Below are positions 43,796 through 51,678 of a DNA stretch of 51,678 nt, piece after piece. The translations under genes were made by a program, and so were the position numbers. Source of the stretch: Spongospora subterranea f. sp. subterranea (Eukaryota > Endomyxa: Phytomyxea > Phytomyxea > Plasmodiophorida); NCBI GenBank assembly GCA_049724395.1, contig JAUGWO010000221.1, positions 1-51,678 on the forward strand. The letters are read 5' to 3'. Below the pieces are notes generated by a model. It made no database searches, had not been told where the DNA came from, and was given only the letters and a program-made list of their open reading frames with translations. Position 1 is the stretch's first letter, and every line of letters starts with the position of its first letter.

Positions 43796-43869
43796 GTGAA
43801 GGGGTTTCGTCTGACTGGTCACCTCCAGTCGAAACTCCGTGCATCAAACCCTGTTTTCGCATTGCCCAA
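43796..43869 (+). promoter_or_regulatory. Conserved upstream block of the secreted-protein family (member C copy)
   Basis: GTGAAGGGGTTTCGTCTGAC followed by a TGGTCA word and CATTGCCCAAATG aligns with the DNA upstream of member B (41,545-41,473, minus) and with 44,740-44,660 and 51,660-51,575 (minus). Conservation reaching about 75 bp before the ATG suggests a shared promoter, 5' UTR or both. Confidence 0.55.
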
Positions 43870-44103
43870 ATGTCGCTCCGTTCTGTCTTCGTCGTTGCCG
43901 TCGTCGTCTTGCTCGTCGTTTGCAAATCTACTGCTGATGACGAAACTCTTTATCGTTCACGTAGAGGAGGCATCAATATTAGTGAGCTTGGCGGTCCAGT
44001 TTCGAAATTCGTTTACCCCGATGACATGTTACCACCGAGCATTTGTTCTACTTGTGTCGAGGCTCATGCCGAAGGTAAAACGCTATATCAAATATATATC
44101 TGA
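43870..44103 (+). CDS. Small secreted protein, member C
   Basis: ATG at 43,870 opens 77 codons to TGA at 44,103. MSLRSVFVVAVVVLLVVC is a strong signal peptide aligned with that of member B, cleaved probably around STA|DD. The mature part (DETLYRSRRGGINISELGGP, then YPDDMLPP) ends with a CSTC motif. The ATG is preferred over an in-frame upstream TTG because the signal peptide and the TTGCCCAAATG context match member B. The last codons (LYQIYI) lie inside the duplicated unit starting at 44,076, so the original C-terminus may have been replaced at the duplication joint. Function is unknown. Confidence 0.65.
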   Translation: MSLRSVFVVAVVVLLVVCKSTADDETLYRSRRGGINISELGGPVSKFVYPDDMLPPSICSTCVEAHAEGKTLYQIYI

Positions 44104-44762
44104 TTGGCTCTGCCCCAGGGCGTTTCTTCTGCTGCCTCAAGAACTGACCCATCTGTGCCATTTTAGCCGCGAGCCGGTCTACCAAGCTCATCATTACTAG
44201 ATGTGGATTGGTCACGTTGTTCCTGATCCTGTTGCGCATGTGGTTCACGTTCACGCCGTGGTGATCGTTTTCATTTGGCGCTCCTATCGCTGGCTCATCT
44301 AATGATGCTCTATTTACACGGCCTTCGTTGATTTTCGCAATAAATTCATCAAATTCTCGTTTGAAATATCAACATTGCGATGTAGATTTGTGTCTCCACG
44401 TCGTCGCGCCTCAGGCCTTCCAATTTCCCTGTTTGGCCAAATCCTTGTCTGCAGTCGCCTCAAGCGTTCAAACTCAGTTTTAGATAGGTAAATCTGACGC
44501 CCCAACTTGTCGGATTCGATTTTCAAATTGGCGAATCGGTTCGCTGATCATCCGCACTGTAATGCTTGGAACACATATAGCATGAGATTTAGTTCATCAT
44601 CAAAAGAACCGCAACCGACGAGCCAGGCGACAGCGACGCGAGAGAACGAAAGATAATTTGGACAATTCAGTTGGTACAGAAGTTTGATTCAAAGAAGTTT
44701 CGAATGGAGTGACCATCAGGCGAATCCTTCAGTTTATCGAATTGGCAGCGCCAGTCCCATGT
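44076..44762. repeat. Direct duplication, left copy (right copy 50,994-51,678)
   Basis: The two stretches are about 98% identical over the 685 bp visible, with about eight substitutions and two small indels. Both begin with the shared word TAAAACG. The right copy runs off the window. Distance between copies is 6.9 kb. Neither has the features of an LTR pair. Confidence 0.95.
44080..44672 (-). pseudogene. Secreted-protein family member D, duplicated copy
   Basis: Minus strand. DNA at about 44,660-44,600 aligns with the signal peptide of member B, but the frame there does not start with a usable ATG. The mature part follows (KLGRQIYLSKTEFERLRRLQ, then RIWPNREIGRPEARRR) at about 44,520-44,400. 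A 44-nt intron, 44,399-44,356 (GTGGAG...ACGAG), then joins in phase 1 to FDEFIAKINEGRVNRASLDE and a C-terminal helix-rich part (MMSLVDRLAAKMAQMGQFLR) ending near 44,050. Near-identical to member E. The intron is supported because the downstream frame is open for over 90 codons and member A aligns on both sides. Confidence 0.55.
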
Positions 44763-44974
44763 CTCCCTGAACCTTTTTTAACCGGTTTGGTCCACAGGTA
44801 TTGTGATTGTCTGATACAAGATGTACTGTACAAATCATTGTTGTGATTTTCGCACCTGAATTTGAGGCGGTAGTCGCGACAGGGCATTAGGAGCTGGACG
44901 AATCTGAGGTCATTGCAGCTGAGGAAACAGGCTTGTGTAAGAGGAGTTGTCATTGGCTTGCTGAACACGATCAG
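44763..44974 (-). other. Short stretch between duplication and third palindrome
   Basis: A minus-strand frame (45,100-44,729) runs through here from the palindrome arm. The part outside the arm shows no recognisable protein feature. Confidence 0.35.
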
Positions 44975-45560
44975 TGCAGTTTCCAGCGCGATCAAGTCGA
45001 AGACATCGCTGACACGGGCGCTCGGTTCCACATTTTGCTTTAGCTCGGATACAGCATCAATCCGCCACCTGAGTTGTCTTACGCGATGGGCATTCTTCAC
45101 TTTTGGGGAGTTTCAACGTTCCTGGGTAGGAGCGAGTTGTAGAGAATCGGAATAGAGTTATGACGATGAGGTGAGCGACGCGAGTCAGTGGGAACCTGTA
45201 AACGGCCGAAATCTGGTCGGCAGACAAGAATTGCCTGAATTGGCCAATTCATGATCACCGACTTGTGTATCAACCAATAATGACCATAAATTGGCCATTG
45301 ATACGATGATAAACATAATTCCGCCGTTTACAGGGTCCCTCTGACTCGCGTCGGTCGGGTAAGAACACCTCATCGTCATAACTCGAATTTCTTTCCTTAC
45401 ACTCGTTCTTACCCAAGAAAGATGGATTCCCGAAAACACAAGAACCGCGCAAGCAACTCATGTGGCGTGTTAGTGCTGTATTCGAGCTAAATCACGATGT
45501 GGAAACGAGCGCTCGTGCCGACGACGTGTTCGACTTGATCGCGCTGAAACCTGTACTGGG
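44975..45560. repeat. Third palindrome, arms 44,975-45,206 and 45,326-45,560, spacer about 119 bp
   Basis: The reverse complement of the left arm aligns with the right arm: CCTGTAAACGG at 45,194-45,204 against CCGTTTACAGG, GTTATGACGATGAGGTG at 45,158-45,174 against its complement near 45,366-45,382, and GCGCGATCAAGTCGA at 44,986-45,000 against TCGACTTGATCGCGC. Divergence is roughly 20-25% with indels. The arms encode related peptides, VSELKQNVEPSARVSDVFDL (minus, left arm) and VFELNHDVETSARADDVFDL (plus, right arm). Confidence 0.88.
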
Positions 45561-45598
45561 CGTCTCCAGCACGCAAAGGACAGCGATTCTGGTCAATA

Positions 45599-45672
45599 GG
45601 GGTGAGAAAGAGAGGAAGGGGGAGGGGGGAGAAGGAAGGAGAAGAAGGAAATAGGAGAAAAGGGAAAATAAG
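45599..45672 (+). other. Polypurine tract, 74 bp
   Basis: Almost pure A/G from about 45,601 to 45,672 with runs G5A and G6A. On the minus strand it is a long polypyrimidine tract ending TTGACCAG at about 45,598-45,591, which would make a strong splice acceptor for the frame NRCPLRAGDAQYRFQRDQVE. It could also form triplex or G-quadruplex structure. Confidence 0.7.
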
Positions 45673-45729
45673 ATAAACAGGAAGAAAGACACAATAGACA
45701 ACCGAAGATAAGAACCAAATCACCAATGT

Positions 45730-46000
45730 TTCGTAGATAAACTGAAAAGATTATGATTGTGACCGAAAGGTCTTATTGTTCTTTCTAAACTGTGAAGATG
45801 TTGTGATGGTCAATCCCGACACACCGTTGATATTCCTGACTCTAACCCGCTAATCCTAACCCTTCCCGATATTCATCCGGCGAATGCCAGTGCCTCGCCC
45901 TCGAATACGTTTGGATCCACCAAGATCGGATAGGGGGAGAGCGTGATTCGCCGATCGCGGTCTGCCTAAATTGACAGCTCATTAACTCATAATAAACAAG
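45730..46000. other. Unique DNA, no gene seen
   Basis: Only short frames occur. CTAACCC and CCTAACCCT at 45,842-45,864 resemble telomere units but are not a repeat. Confidence 0.5.
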
Positions 46001-46170
46001 GGAAGACAATGGCATCCTGCTCAACATTTGCTTCAGTTTCCTGGACTTTCATCCCGTGATCCTGCTCGTCCTGGGATTTCATCTGCTGGTAGTGATCAAT
46101 CCTGTCAGCATTGCACACATTTTCATGGCTGATCGCGTCCACATGTCTCATGTACTGGTAGCGATGTTTC
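45999..46170 (-). CDS. Possible 3' exon preceded by a polypyrimidine acceptor
   Basis: On the minus strand a pyrimidine-rich tract (46,255-46,175) leads to GCTACCAG and then an open frame YMRHVDAISHENVCNADRID, then HYQQMKSQDEQDHGMKVQET, ending VFPCLL before a stop near 45,987. The composition is protein-like and acidic. Upstream exons are not identified. No family is recognised. Confidence 0.35.
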
Positions 46171-46375
46171 AGTGGAGGAGGGGAAAAAAGGAAACAGACG
46201 AAGGAAAAACAAAAACGAAGGAGGAGAAGGGTTTCAGGTAAGAAAAAGAAGGCGAAAGGCTGTGATAAAACGGACGACTGCTTTTTGTTTTTGCAATGAA
46301 TTGGGGCAATGAGAATGTGATGATGACGAGATGTTGGGTCAACAGCATGTAATTTGGGCAAACGGGAATCTACGA

Positions 46376-46830
46376 CCAACGCTGGTCGAATTGACTCGCG
46401 ATTAGGCAGACACAATCAGAGCATCCGCGCAAGCGACGCGTCAGACATTTGGGGGCAATCAATTGGTCATTATCCGAATCGCGAGCAATGAGAGTTTCTC
46501 CACAGAACTTATCCGAATGTATTGCTGCGGGACCTGCCGGTGGAGTGATAGCAAATTGTGAAGTGTTCCTTATGAATAGCGGATCTGGTCCACATGATTT
46601 GTCGCGAAGTCTCGTGATGAGATTGGCCACAGAAAACGCGTTCCAGTGTCTTCCGCCACTGCATATAAATCACAGCACTTGATAAAATACCTGCTCAACA
46701 TAATCCCCTCGCTCAACACAAAGTGGCCGCAATTCAACCACGATTGGTTGTCTTGAATGTGATTGTAATCTAGCAGTGTGATACCTAATGTTGCCGCTGT
46801 GCAAGCAGTGGACCATGAGAGAATTTTCAC
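46376..46830 (-). CDS. Possible small Cys-containing protein, spliced
   Basis: A minus-strand frame from 46,830 (MKILSWSTACTAATLGITLL) and a second frame (about 46,660-46,370) with KSCGPDPLFIRN, KFCGETLIARDSDNDQ and a CSDCVC cluster are both protein-like. They are separated by short GT...AG options (GTATTTTATC to TATATGCAG is only 32 nt). The plus strand is also open across much of this region, so strand assignment is uncertain. Confidence 0.3.
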
Positions 46831-47015
46831 AATTTGAACGGGTCAGTTATCTGCAATTGGCCAGGGACGTTGCGGTTGCGAGCTGCGAACAGGTGCATGG
46901 CGACAAACCAGCTATGGAACCGGTGGATAATTGGCTTCGCCTCACCGACGGTAACTACGAAGATAAATTTTTATTGGATTTCACTGGTTCCCAAGTTGTA
47001 CCCGCAAACATCTGA
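46788..47015 (+). CDS. Hypothetical protein or terminal exon
   Basis: The plus-strand frame contains FERVSYLQLARDVAVASCEQ and DGNYEDKFLLDFTGSQVVPA, ending at TGA 47,015. It looks like the end of a real protein, but the beginning (MLPLCKQWTMREF) is AT-rich and weak. An upstream exon is likely. No domain is recognised. Confidence 0.4.
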   Translation: MLPLCKQWTMREFSQFERVSYLQLARDVAVASCEQVHGDKPAMEPVDNWLRLTDGNYEDKFLLDFTGSQVVPANI

Positions 47016-47039
47016 GAACAGGGAGTGCTGATCCAAATC

Positions 47040-47500
47040 TGAACTGATTGGAATCAATATTCTAGTGCTTTACTGCACCCCGCCTTTCGGGTTGCCATAT
47101 TGTCCCAAATTTTCCATCCGCAAATGACCATGATCAATCGCCATTTCTGAACAGTAATGCAAATCACGGGTTGGTGTATTCAAAATCTATAGGTGATAAT
47201 GAAGTCGTTAACTTACAATCGAATCCCAATACAGATGCGGTTGATTTATATCATACTGTGGATATGAGTTCCAGTAAGCGAGTTGACGATTGCTGCATCA
47301 AGTGCCAAAACCGCTCTGAACTGAAATGCGATTAGCAGTCAACAATTGATTCACCGTAGAAGATTCAATTCCAATCCAGTCGTATGGCAAGTTAGTGCAC
47401 TCAATGAAACAAATATGACAGCATAAAGTTCAGATGATCGGTTGGAAAATAGCATCAGCTTTATTCACCTACAATGTTTAGATGATACTGAGGTTATGAT
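47040..47500. other. Unique DNA, no gene seen
   Basis: AT-rich with short frames. It lies downstream of the six-exon gene on the minus strand and may hold its 3' UTR. Confidence 0.5.
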
Positions 47501-47508
47501 CTTTCGTG

Positions 47509-49117
47509 TTAACTGGAACTCCATGTGCATTGTTCACCCTTTTTACCACGACAGATTCTTTTTTTCTTCGTCGAAGGGCGAAAAATATATCCAATTTTTT
47601 GACAAAATACACCAGAGTCGTCCTTGAAATGGTGTTTGAGACACCCCATTACGGGTGAGGCTACGACGCTATAAAACTGTGAAAGAGCCGGCGTTCGGTG
47701 GACGTTCTCACACTTCCGATATGTGTCAACGAATTTCTTGATCAGTAGCACCTTGGACTCCGTGGACAATGATTTTCGAAAATGATATTGAATTCTCTTC
47801 AAGGGGTTATCTGACATCAATTGGGTATAATGGAATCCCACATTTGTCTTCGCGAGTTCCACGACCTGGGCAGGAATGGTCATGAAATCCGTTGTGAGGA
47901 AACCCCCCCCCCCCAACGTCTTTGAAATTCGATTATGTCTTTTCCGCAACATTCCACAAGACATCGAAGAACTGGCAAACACGAGAATCTGAAAAACGTT
48001 TGGTGGTTTGGGTCCAAAGTTCTTTGCAGCTCTTGGGACGAGGACAGCCTCACAAACATTCTCGCGGAGAGGATCAGTTTCTGCAGTGTGGTCTGGCATG
48101 TCTGCATCAGGCTGATCTCAGGGAATTCGATGGAGTTTTGTGCGATCTCAGGGGGGCCATTCAAAGGCGATGTTTCCAATAGCGGCAGTTCATGTGTCAT
48201 GGAGGAACAGAGGTTTTTGATCTCGGGTCTCGTGATCTGCAGGTTGTCAGGCAACGTTGTCAGAATCAGTGGTTTGTTTTGTGACCAAAGACTGAGACAC
48301 TCCATTTCAAATGGATTCGAATCCTTCCTCTGATCATATTGCTGGGTCAGCGAAATTCAGACAAAGCGAATCAAGGGAATACTTACAAGGAATTCACAAA
48401 GACTGAAATAGTTTTCGACCTGATTTACATCGCAGTTAAAATGCTCGCTCATGGTTGTCATCGCCAGTTCAAGTAAAATAAATGATGGATCCCAGTTTGG
48501 ATTTCGATCCTGAATTACATCCTGGTAGAATAAGCAGAGCAAACTCACAATGATCCGCTTCATTTCTTACTTGTTCAAGATTTCGTTCAACATTTTGGAA
48601 GAGCTGATCATTTAAACAAATCATATCATCATCTAGTACAGGTGGAGAATTGAGATTGATATCAAATGAATCGTGTTCCAAACCAGATTGGTCCCATTCC
48701 CAATCCTAAATCACTGTTGAAGAGCACACCCAATTAACAGCATCAACTTGACGAACCTGGCCGAATTCTAAACCTTCCATAAATTGATCGCACGATAACG
48801 AATTGTCCTGACAACTTCCTTAAACATGGGACAGCAATAGGTCGAATGGTTCAACTAGTACCGAAATCTTTTCGACATTCGGGATATGGGAAGATGGATT
48901 CTGCAAGCACCAATGAACTTCAGATATGGCCGGACGCACTTCACCGATTTACCGATTCATGGACAAAAGGGATTGTCTGGTCTATACTGTAGTCATTTGA
49001 GATCTGCTGTTCGTACCACGATGGCACATTGTCCCGCAATTCATTACCATCTGTCGCAATCAGAGTCGGCCATATCGCCACAATTTCCAGTCCCAACACT
49101 ATCAGGAAACGCAGCAT
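47509..49117 (-). CDS. Spliced secreted protein, six exons, about 450 residues if the C12 tract is read through
   Basis: ATG at 49,117 starts a signal peptide, MLRFLIVLGLEIVAIWPTLI, with probable cleavage at A|TDG. Exons: 49,117-48,953, 48,900-48,862, 48,807-48,757, 48,705-48,571, 48,521-48,387 and 48,329 onward. The introns are 52, 54, 51, 49 and 57 nt, all GT...AG and all phase 0 (donors GTAAAT, GTACTA, GTTCGT, GTAAGA, GTAAGT). The middle is acidic (EWDQSGLEHDSFDINLNSPP, DDDMICLND). Exon 6 is Cys/Ser-rich (LCSSMTHELPLL) and meets a run of 12 G (C12 at 47,903-47,914 on plus). In the sequence as given the frame stops at 47,880. One base more, or two fewer, would open it to 47,509 through FMTIPAQVVELAKTNVGFHY and a basic tail. 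No known family. The regular intron series makes this the best-supported gene model in the window. Confidence 0.8.
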
Positions 49118-49159
49118 TTCTCAAATTGCGTGAAAAGTCCTTGACGGGACCCTCATGAG

Positions 49160-49555
49160 CGGCGGTTTAGGAGACCCGCAAGTCCGAGTCAGTTGACATT
49201 AACGGGTGATGCGGGTCAGCGCCACGGACAAAATCATACTGACCTGGTAGAGTCAGAAACGTAACTTTCAGCCGTCCACTTCCCGTCCCAACCATTTGAT
49301 TTTGACTGTCGTTGTTATATACATTCAGACTTGGCGGGCATTTTCCTGAGAAAATAAGGAATCGGTTTTGTCAGGATATTTATACCTAACGCGTACCCAC
49401 TGGTGTTGGACCCATCAACAGGTCTCATCCTACCCTTGACCTATTCCGGCATCGGATCGCCAGATTTGATTATCAACCGTAGTCAACACACCTCTGATTC
49501 TTTCCTTAGTCCGTCCTAGCCAACCATAATCGCCTGTTTAGCCCCCAGTCTCCAA
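49160..49555. other. Intergenic DNA upstream of the six-exon gene
   Basis: No coherent frame is seen. It should contain the promoter of the minus-strand secreted-protein gene; I do not recognise a specific element. Confidence 0.45.
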
Positions 49556-50970
49556 TTCCAGTTCTGCAACAAGATCAAACAGCATTAATTCAAGAATTAC
49601 AGGCGTCAGTACAGACGTTATTGTTCCAACATCAACAAATGCAACAACAAGCACAAATACCGGTTCGAGAACCAAGAGTACGACTGCCCGAAGCTTACAA
49701 TCGCGACACATCCGCTTGCCGGGGATTTGTTAATCAAGTGCTGCAATTAATTCAACAGCAACCCACTACTTACGCCACCGACAACTCCCTAATGCTCCTT
49801 ATCGGCAGTTTACTGTCCGGTCTGGACAGGGACTGGTTTAACCCATTCTTCAAAGCGCAAGACCCTACAGTTTTGGGAATGTTCCCCATGTTTTTACAAC
49901 TTTTTCGACAGCGTTTTGAAGACCCAAATATGGCGGAAGTCGCCGCCGACGTTTCGGGAACCATCCGTCAAGGACGGCGGTCTGTCGCAGCGTATCCAAC
50001 AAAAGGTCCAGCAGCTACCTAACAGACGCTGGCTGGGATGGCAGAGCGGCAAGCAACAGCTATCGCAGGGGTTCTAATGAACAAATTCAAGACCTGTTGC
50101 TGACCGTACCCAGGGCGCAACAAATAATTGCAGCCGCGCTTCGCCTCCACCAGCGAGTTCCTCAGCGTCGAGTGGCAAAGCATCCAATAATGCAACCACA
50201 ATCAAGATTTCCAACCCAATTCCCCGCTGTCCGTCGCCATCAGACCCCGCCACCAACGGCTCCAATGCAATTAGACGCGACACCAACCGCGTTCCCATCC
50301 AACCCGTTTAAAGAGGAAGCCTCACTCCATGCATTTGACTCCCCCCGACCTTCACTCCCACTCCAAGAGGACGAACGCCGTCGCCGACAAGGATTATGAT
50401 TATATTGTGGCGAGCCTGGCCATACTGTTGCGTCGCATAACCTACCTCAGCGACAGGGAAATGTGGTGGGGCGTCGTCTATAAACCGACGGGTGCTGCTC
50501 CTACCGTACCGCCTACTCCTATTAAAACCACAGCTAACACGTTGTCTAACCGATCAAGGCGCTTAACACCAACTCTGCGATTACCTTCAACCGTTCTCGT
50601 AAGCAATCCGTTCGAGGAAATGCTCTGCCCATCGTGCACTCTGGACTGGCCAACGCACCCAAGACCTTGACAATATTCCTTGTTTGTGGAGCAACGGCAC
50701 TTTCATCGACCGGCGTTTCGTCCAGCAGTATGGCATTGAAATCACACCATTTTGTCGTCCTTTCCCAATGAATGTCATCAACGGCGATTACTTACCATCG
50801 GTTTCCCACCAGACAATTGAGCTGGGTTCTGTGGATCTTTTTATGTGATTGACAGCCCAAATTACACGATTGTGCTCGGCATGTCGTTCTTGCGTCACGT
50901 CAATCCGGCGATCGATTGGCGGCAATCGACCATGTCAGCCCGACCGGCAGGCCAAGATTTAATTGCCACC
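49556..50970 (+). mobile_element. Ty3/gypsy LTR-retrotransposon fossil: gag and protease regions
   Basis: A Gln-rich start is followed by a gag capsid-like region at about 49,670-50,020 (PEAYNRDTSACRGFVNQVLQ to RQRFEDPNMAEVA), a Pro/Gln-rich linker (50,100-50,400), and a retropepsin-like region at about 50,690-50,930 (YGIEITPFCRPF, then IVLGMSFLRHVNP). The order gag-linker-protease matches Ty3/gypsy elements of the sushi-like kind. Several breaks are present. Reverse transcriptase, RNase H and integrase are absent because the right copy of the 44,076-44,762 duplication follows at 50,994. No LTR was recognised upstream. It appears to be a truncated, moderately old remnant. Confidence 0.8.
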
Positions 50971-50993
50971 ACGTTCTTCTTGTATCAATGTCC

Positions 50994-51678
50994 TAAAACG
51001 CGATATCAAATATATATCTGATTGGCTCTGCCCCAGGGCGTTTCTTCTGCTGCCTCAAGAACTGACCCATCTGTGCCATTTTAGCCGCGAGCCGGTCTAC
51101 CAAGCTCATCATTACCAGATGTGGATTGGTCACGTTGTTCCTGATCCTGTTGCGCATGTGGTTCACGTTCACGCCGTGGTGATCGTTTTCATTTGGCGCT
51201 CCTATCGCTGGCTCATCTAATGATGCTCTATTTACACGGCCTTCGTTGATTTTCGCAATAAATTCATCAAATTCTCGTTTGAAATATCAACATTGCGATG
51301 TAAATTTGTGTCTCCACGTCGTCGCGCCTCAGGCCTTCCAATTTCCCTGTTTGGCCAAATCCTTGTCTGCAGTCGCCTCAAGCGTTCAAACTCAGTTTTA
51401 GATAGGTAAATCTGACGCCCCAACTTGTCGGTTTCGATTTTCATTGGCAAATCGGTTCGCTGATCATCCGCACTGTAATGCTTGGAACACATATAGCATG
51501 AGATTTAGTTCATCATCAAAAGAATCGCAACCGACGAGCCAGGCGACAGCGGCGCGAGAACGAAAGATAATTTGGACAATTCAGTTGGTACAGAAGTTTG
51601 ATTCAAAGAAGTTTCGAATGGAGTGACCATCAGGCGAATCCTTCAGTTTATCGAATTGGCAGCGCCAGTCCTATGTCT
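50994..51678. repeat. Direct duplication, right copy (continues beyond the window)
   Basis: This is the partner of 44,076-44,762, about 98% identical. Its left joint lies directly against the gag-protease fossil, and the shared joint word TAAAACG at both copies suggests microhomology at the breakpoint. Confidence 0.95.
50995..51573 (-). CDS. Secreted-protein family member E, two or three exons
   Basis: Minus strand. The best-defined exon is ATG 51,492 (MCSKHYSADDQRTDLPMKIE) through KLGRQIYLSKTEFERLRRLQ to the donor at 51,317. A 44-nt intron (51,317-51,274) leads in phase 1 to FDEFIAKINEGRVNRASLDE and MMSLVDRLAAKMAQMGQFLR, ending at TAG 50,995 at the duplication joint. Upstream DNA (51,573-51,510) aligns with the signal peptide of member B but has no clear ATG, so the 5' end is unsure: the gene may start at 51,492 without a signal peptide or use an exon not seen. 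Member D, its near-identical duplicate, has the same layout. The mature part is basic and helix-prone, with no known family. Confidence 0.5.

Noticed and set aside
45841-45866. Interstitial telomere repeat (CTAACCC, CCTAACCCT)
   Set aside because: Two imperfect, non-tandem words only; not a repeat tract.
44076-51678. The two 685-bp direct repeats as LTRs of one retrotransposon
   Set aside because: The DNA between them contains a spliced host gene and other unrelated sequence, the right copy cuts off the gag-protease fossil, and the repeats themselves contain a gene with an intron.

Overview
The window looks like a repeat-rich, probably subtelomeric or otherwise fast-evolving chromosome region of a eukaryote, most likely a fungus. 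The evidence is short introns (44-57 nt) with GT...AG ends, a RecQ-type helicase relic of the kind found as telomere-linked helicases in fungi, Ty3/gypsy retroelement fossils, small secreted-protein genes, and no bacterial operon structure. The species cannot be named from sequence alone.

Region 1 (1-26,815) is dominated by a 22-bp minisatellite built on the core AAGGCGATG. It occurs in three flavours: type 1 (variable half AACCAACTCAAGT or CTACCAATTCAAGT), type 2 (CAACATTTCGAGG) and type 3 (TAACATTTCACAG). Bases 1-18,701 form one giant imperfect palindrome: left arm 1-8,532, spacer 8,533-8,747, right arm 8,748-18,701. At its centre is a TPR-protein coding region, open on the right arm (8,652-9,491) and decayed on the left arm. 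Outward on each side come a non-coding module (M), a type 1 array, a type 2 array, and then unique sequence carrying a candidate nuclear-protein gene. On the left, that unique sequence survives only as short colinear islands inside minisatellite DNA. A further M + type 1 + type 3 cassette follows at 18,640-26,815, and a worn one lies at 37,440-38,690.

Region 2 (26,816-38,690) holds coding-like stretches of unknown function, a small two-pass membrane protein (30,396-30,905, minus), a Ty3/gypsy integrase fossil, a protein made of 22-residue (two hendecads) charged repeats (33,600-34,949, minus), and a palindromic RecQ-helicase relic (35,781-37,440) that abuts worn minisatellite.

Region 3 (38,690-51,678) is richer in gene-like sequence. 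It has a family of small secreted proteins (B, C, D, E and partial A) that share upstream DNA and signal peptide but differ in the mature part, and a six-exon secreted-protein gene (49,117-47,509, minus) with phase-0 introns and a C12 tract. It also has a third palindrome (44,975-45,560), a Ty3/gypsy gag-protease fossil, and a roughly 98% identical direct duplication (44,076-44,762 and 50,994-51,678).

The genes do not form an evident pathway. The coherent theme is genome dynamics: inverted duplication, minisatellite spread into unique DNA, and local duplication of secreted-protein genes.
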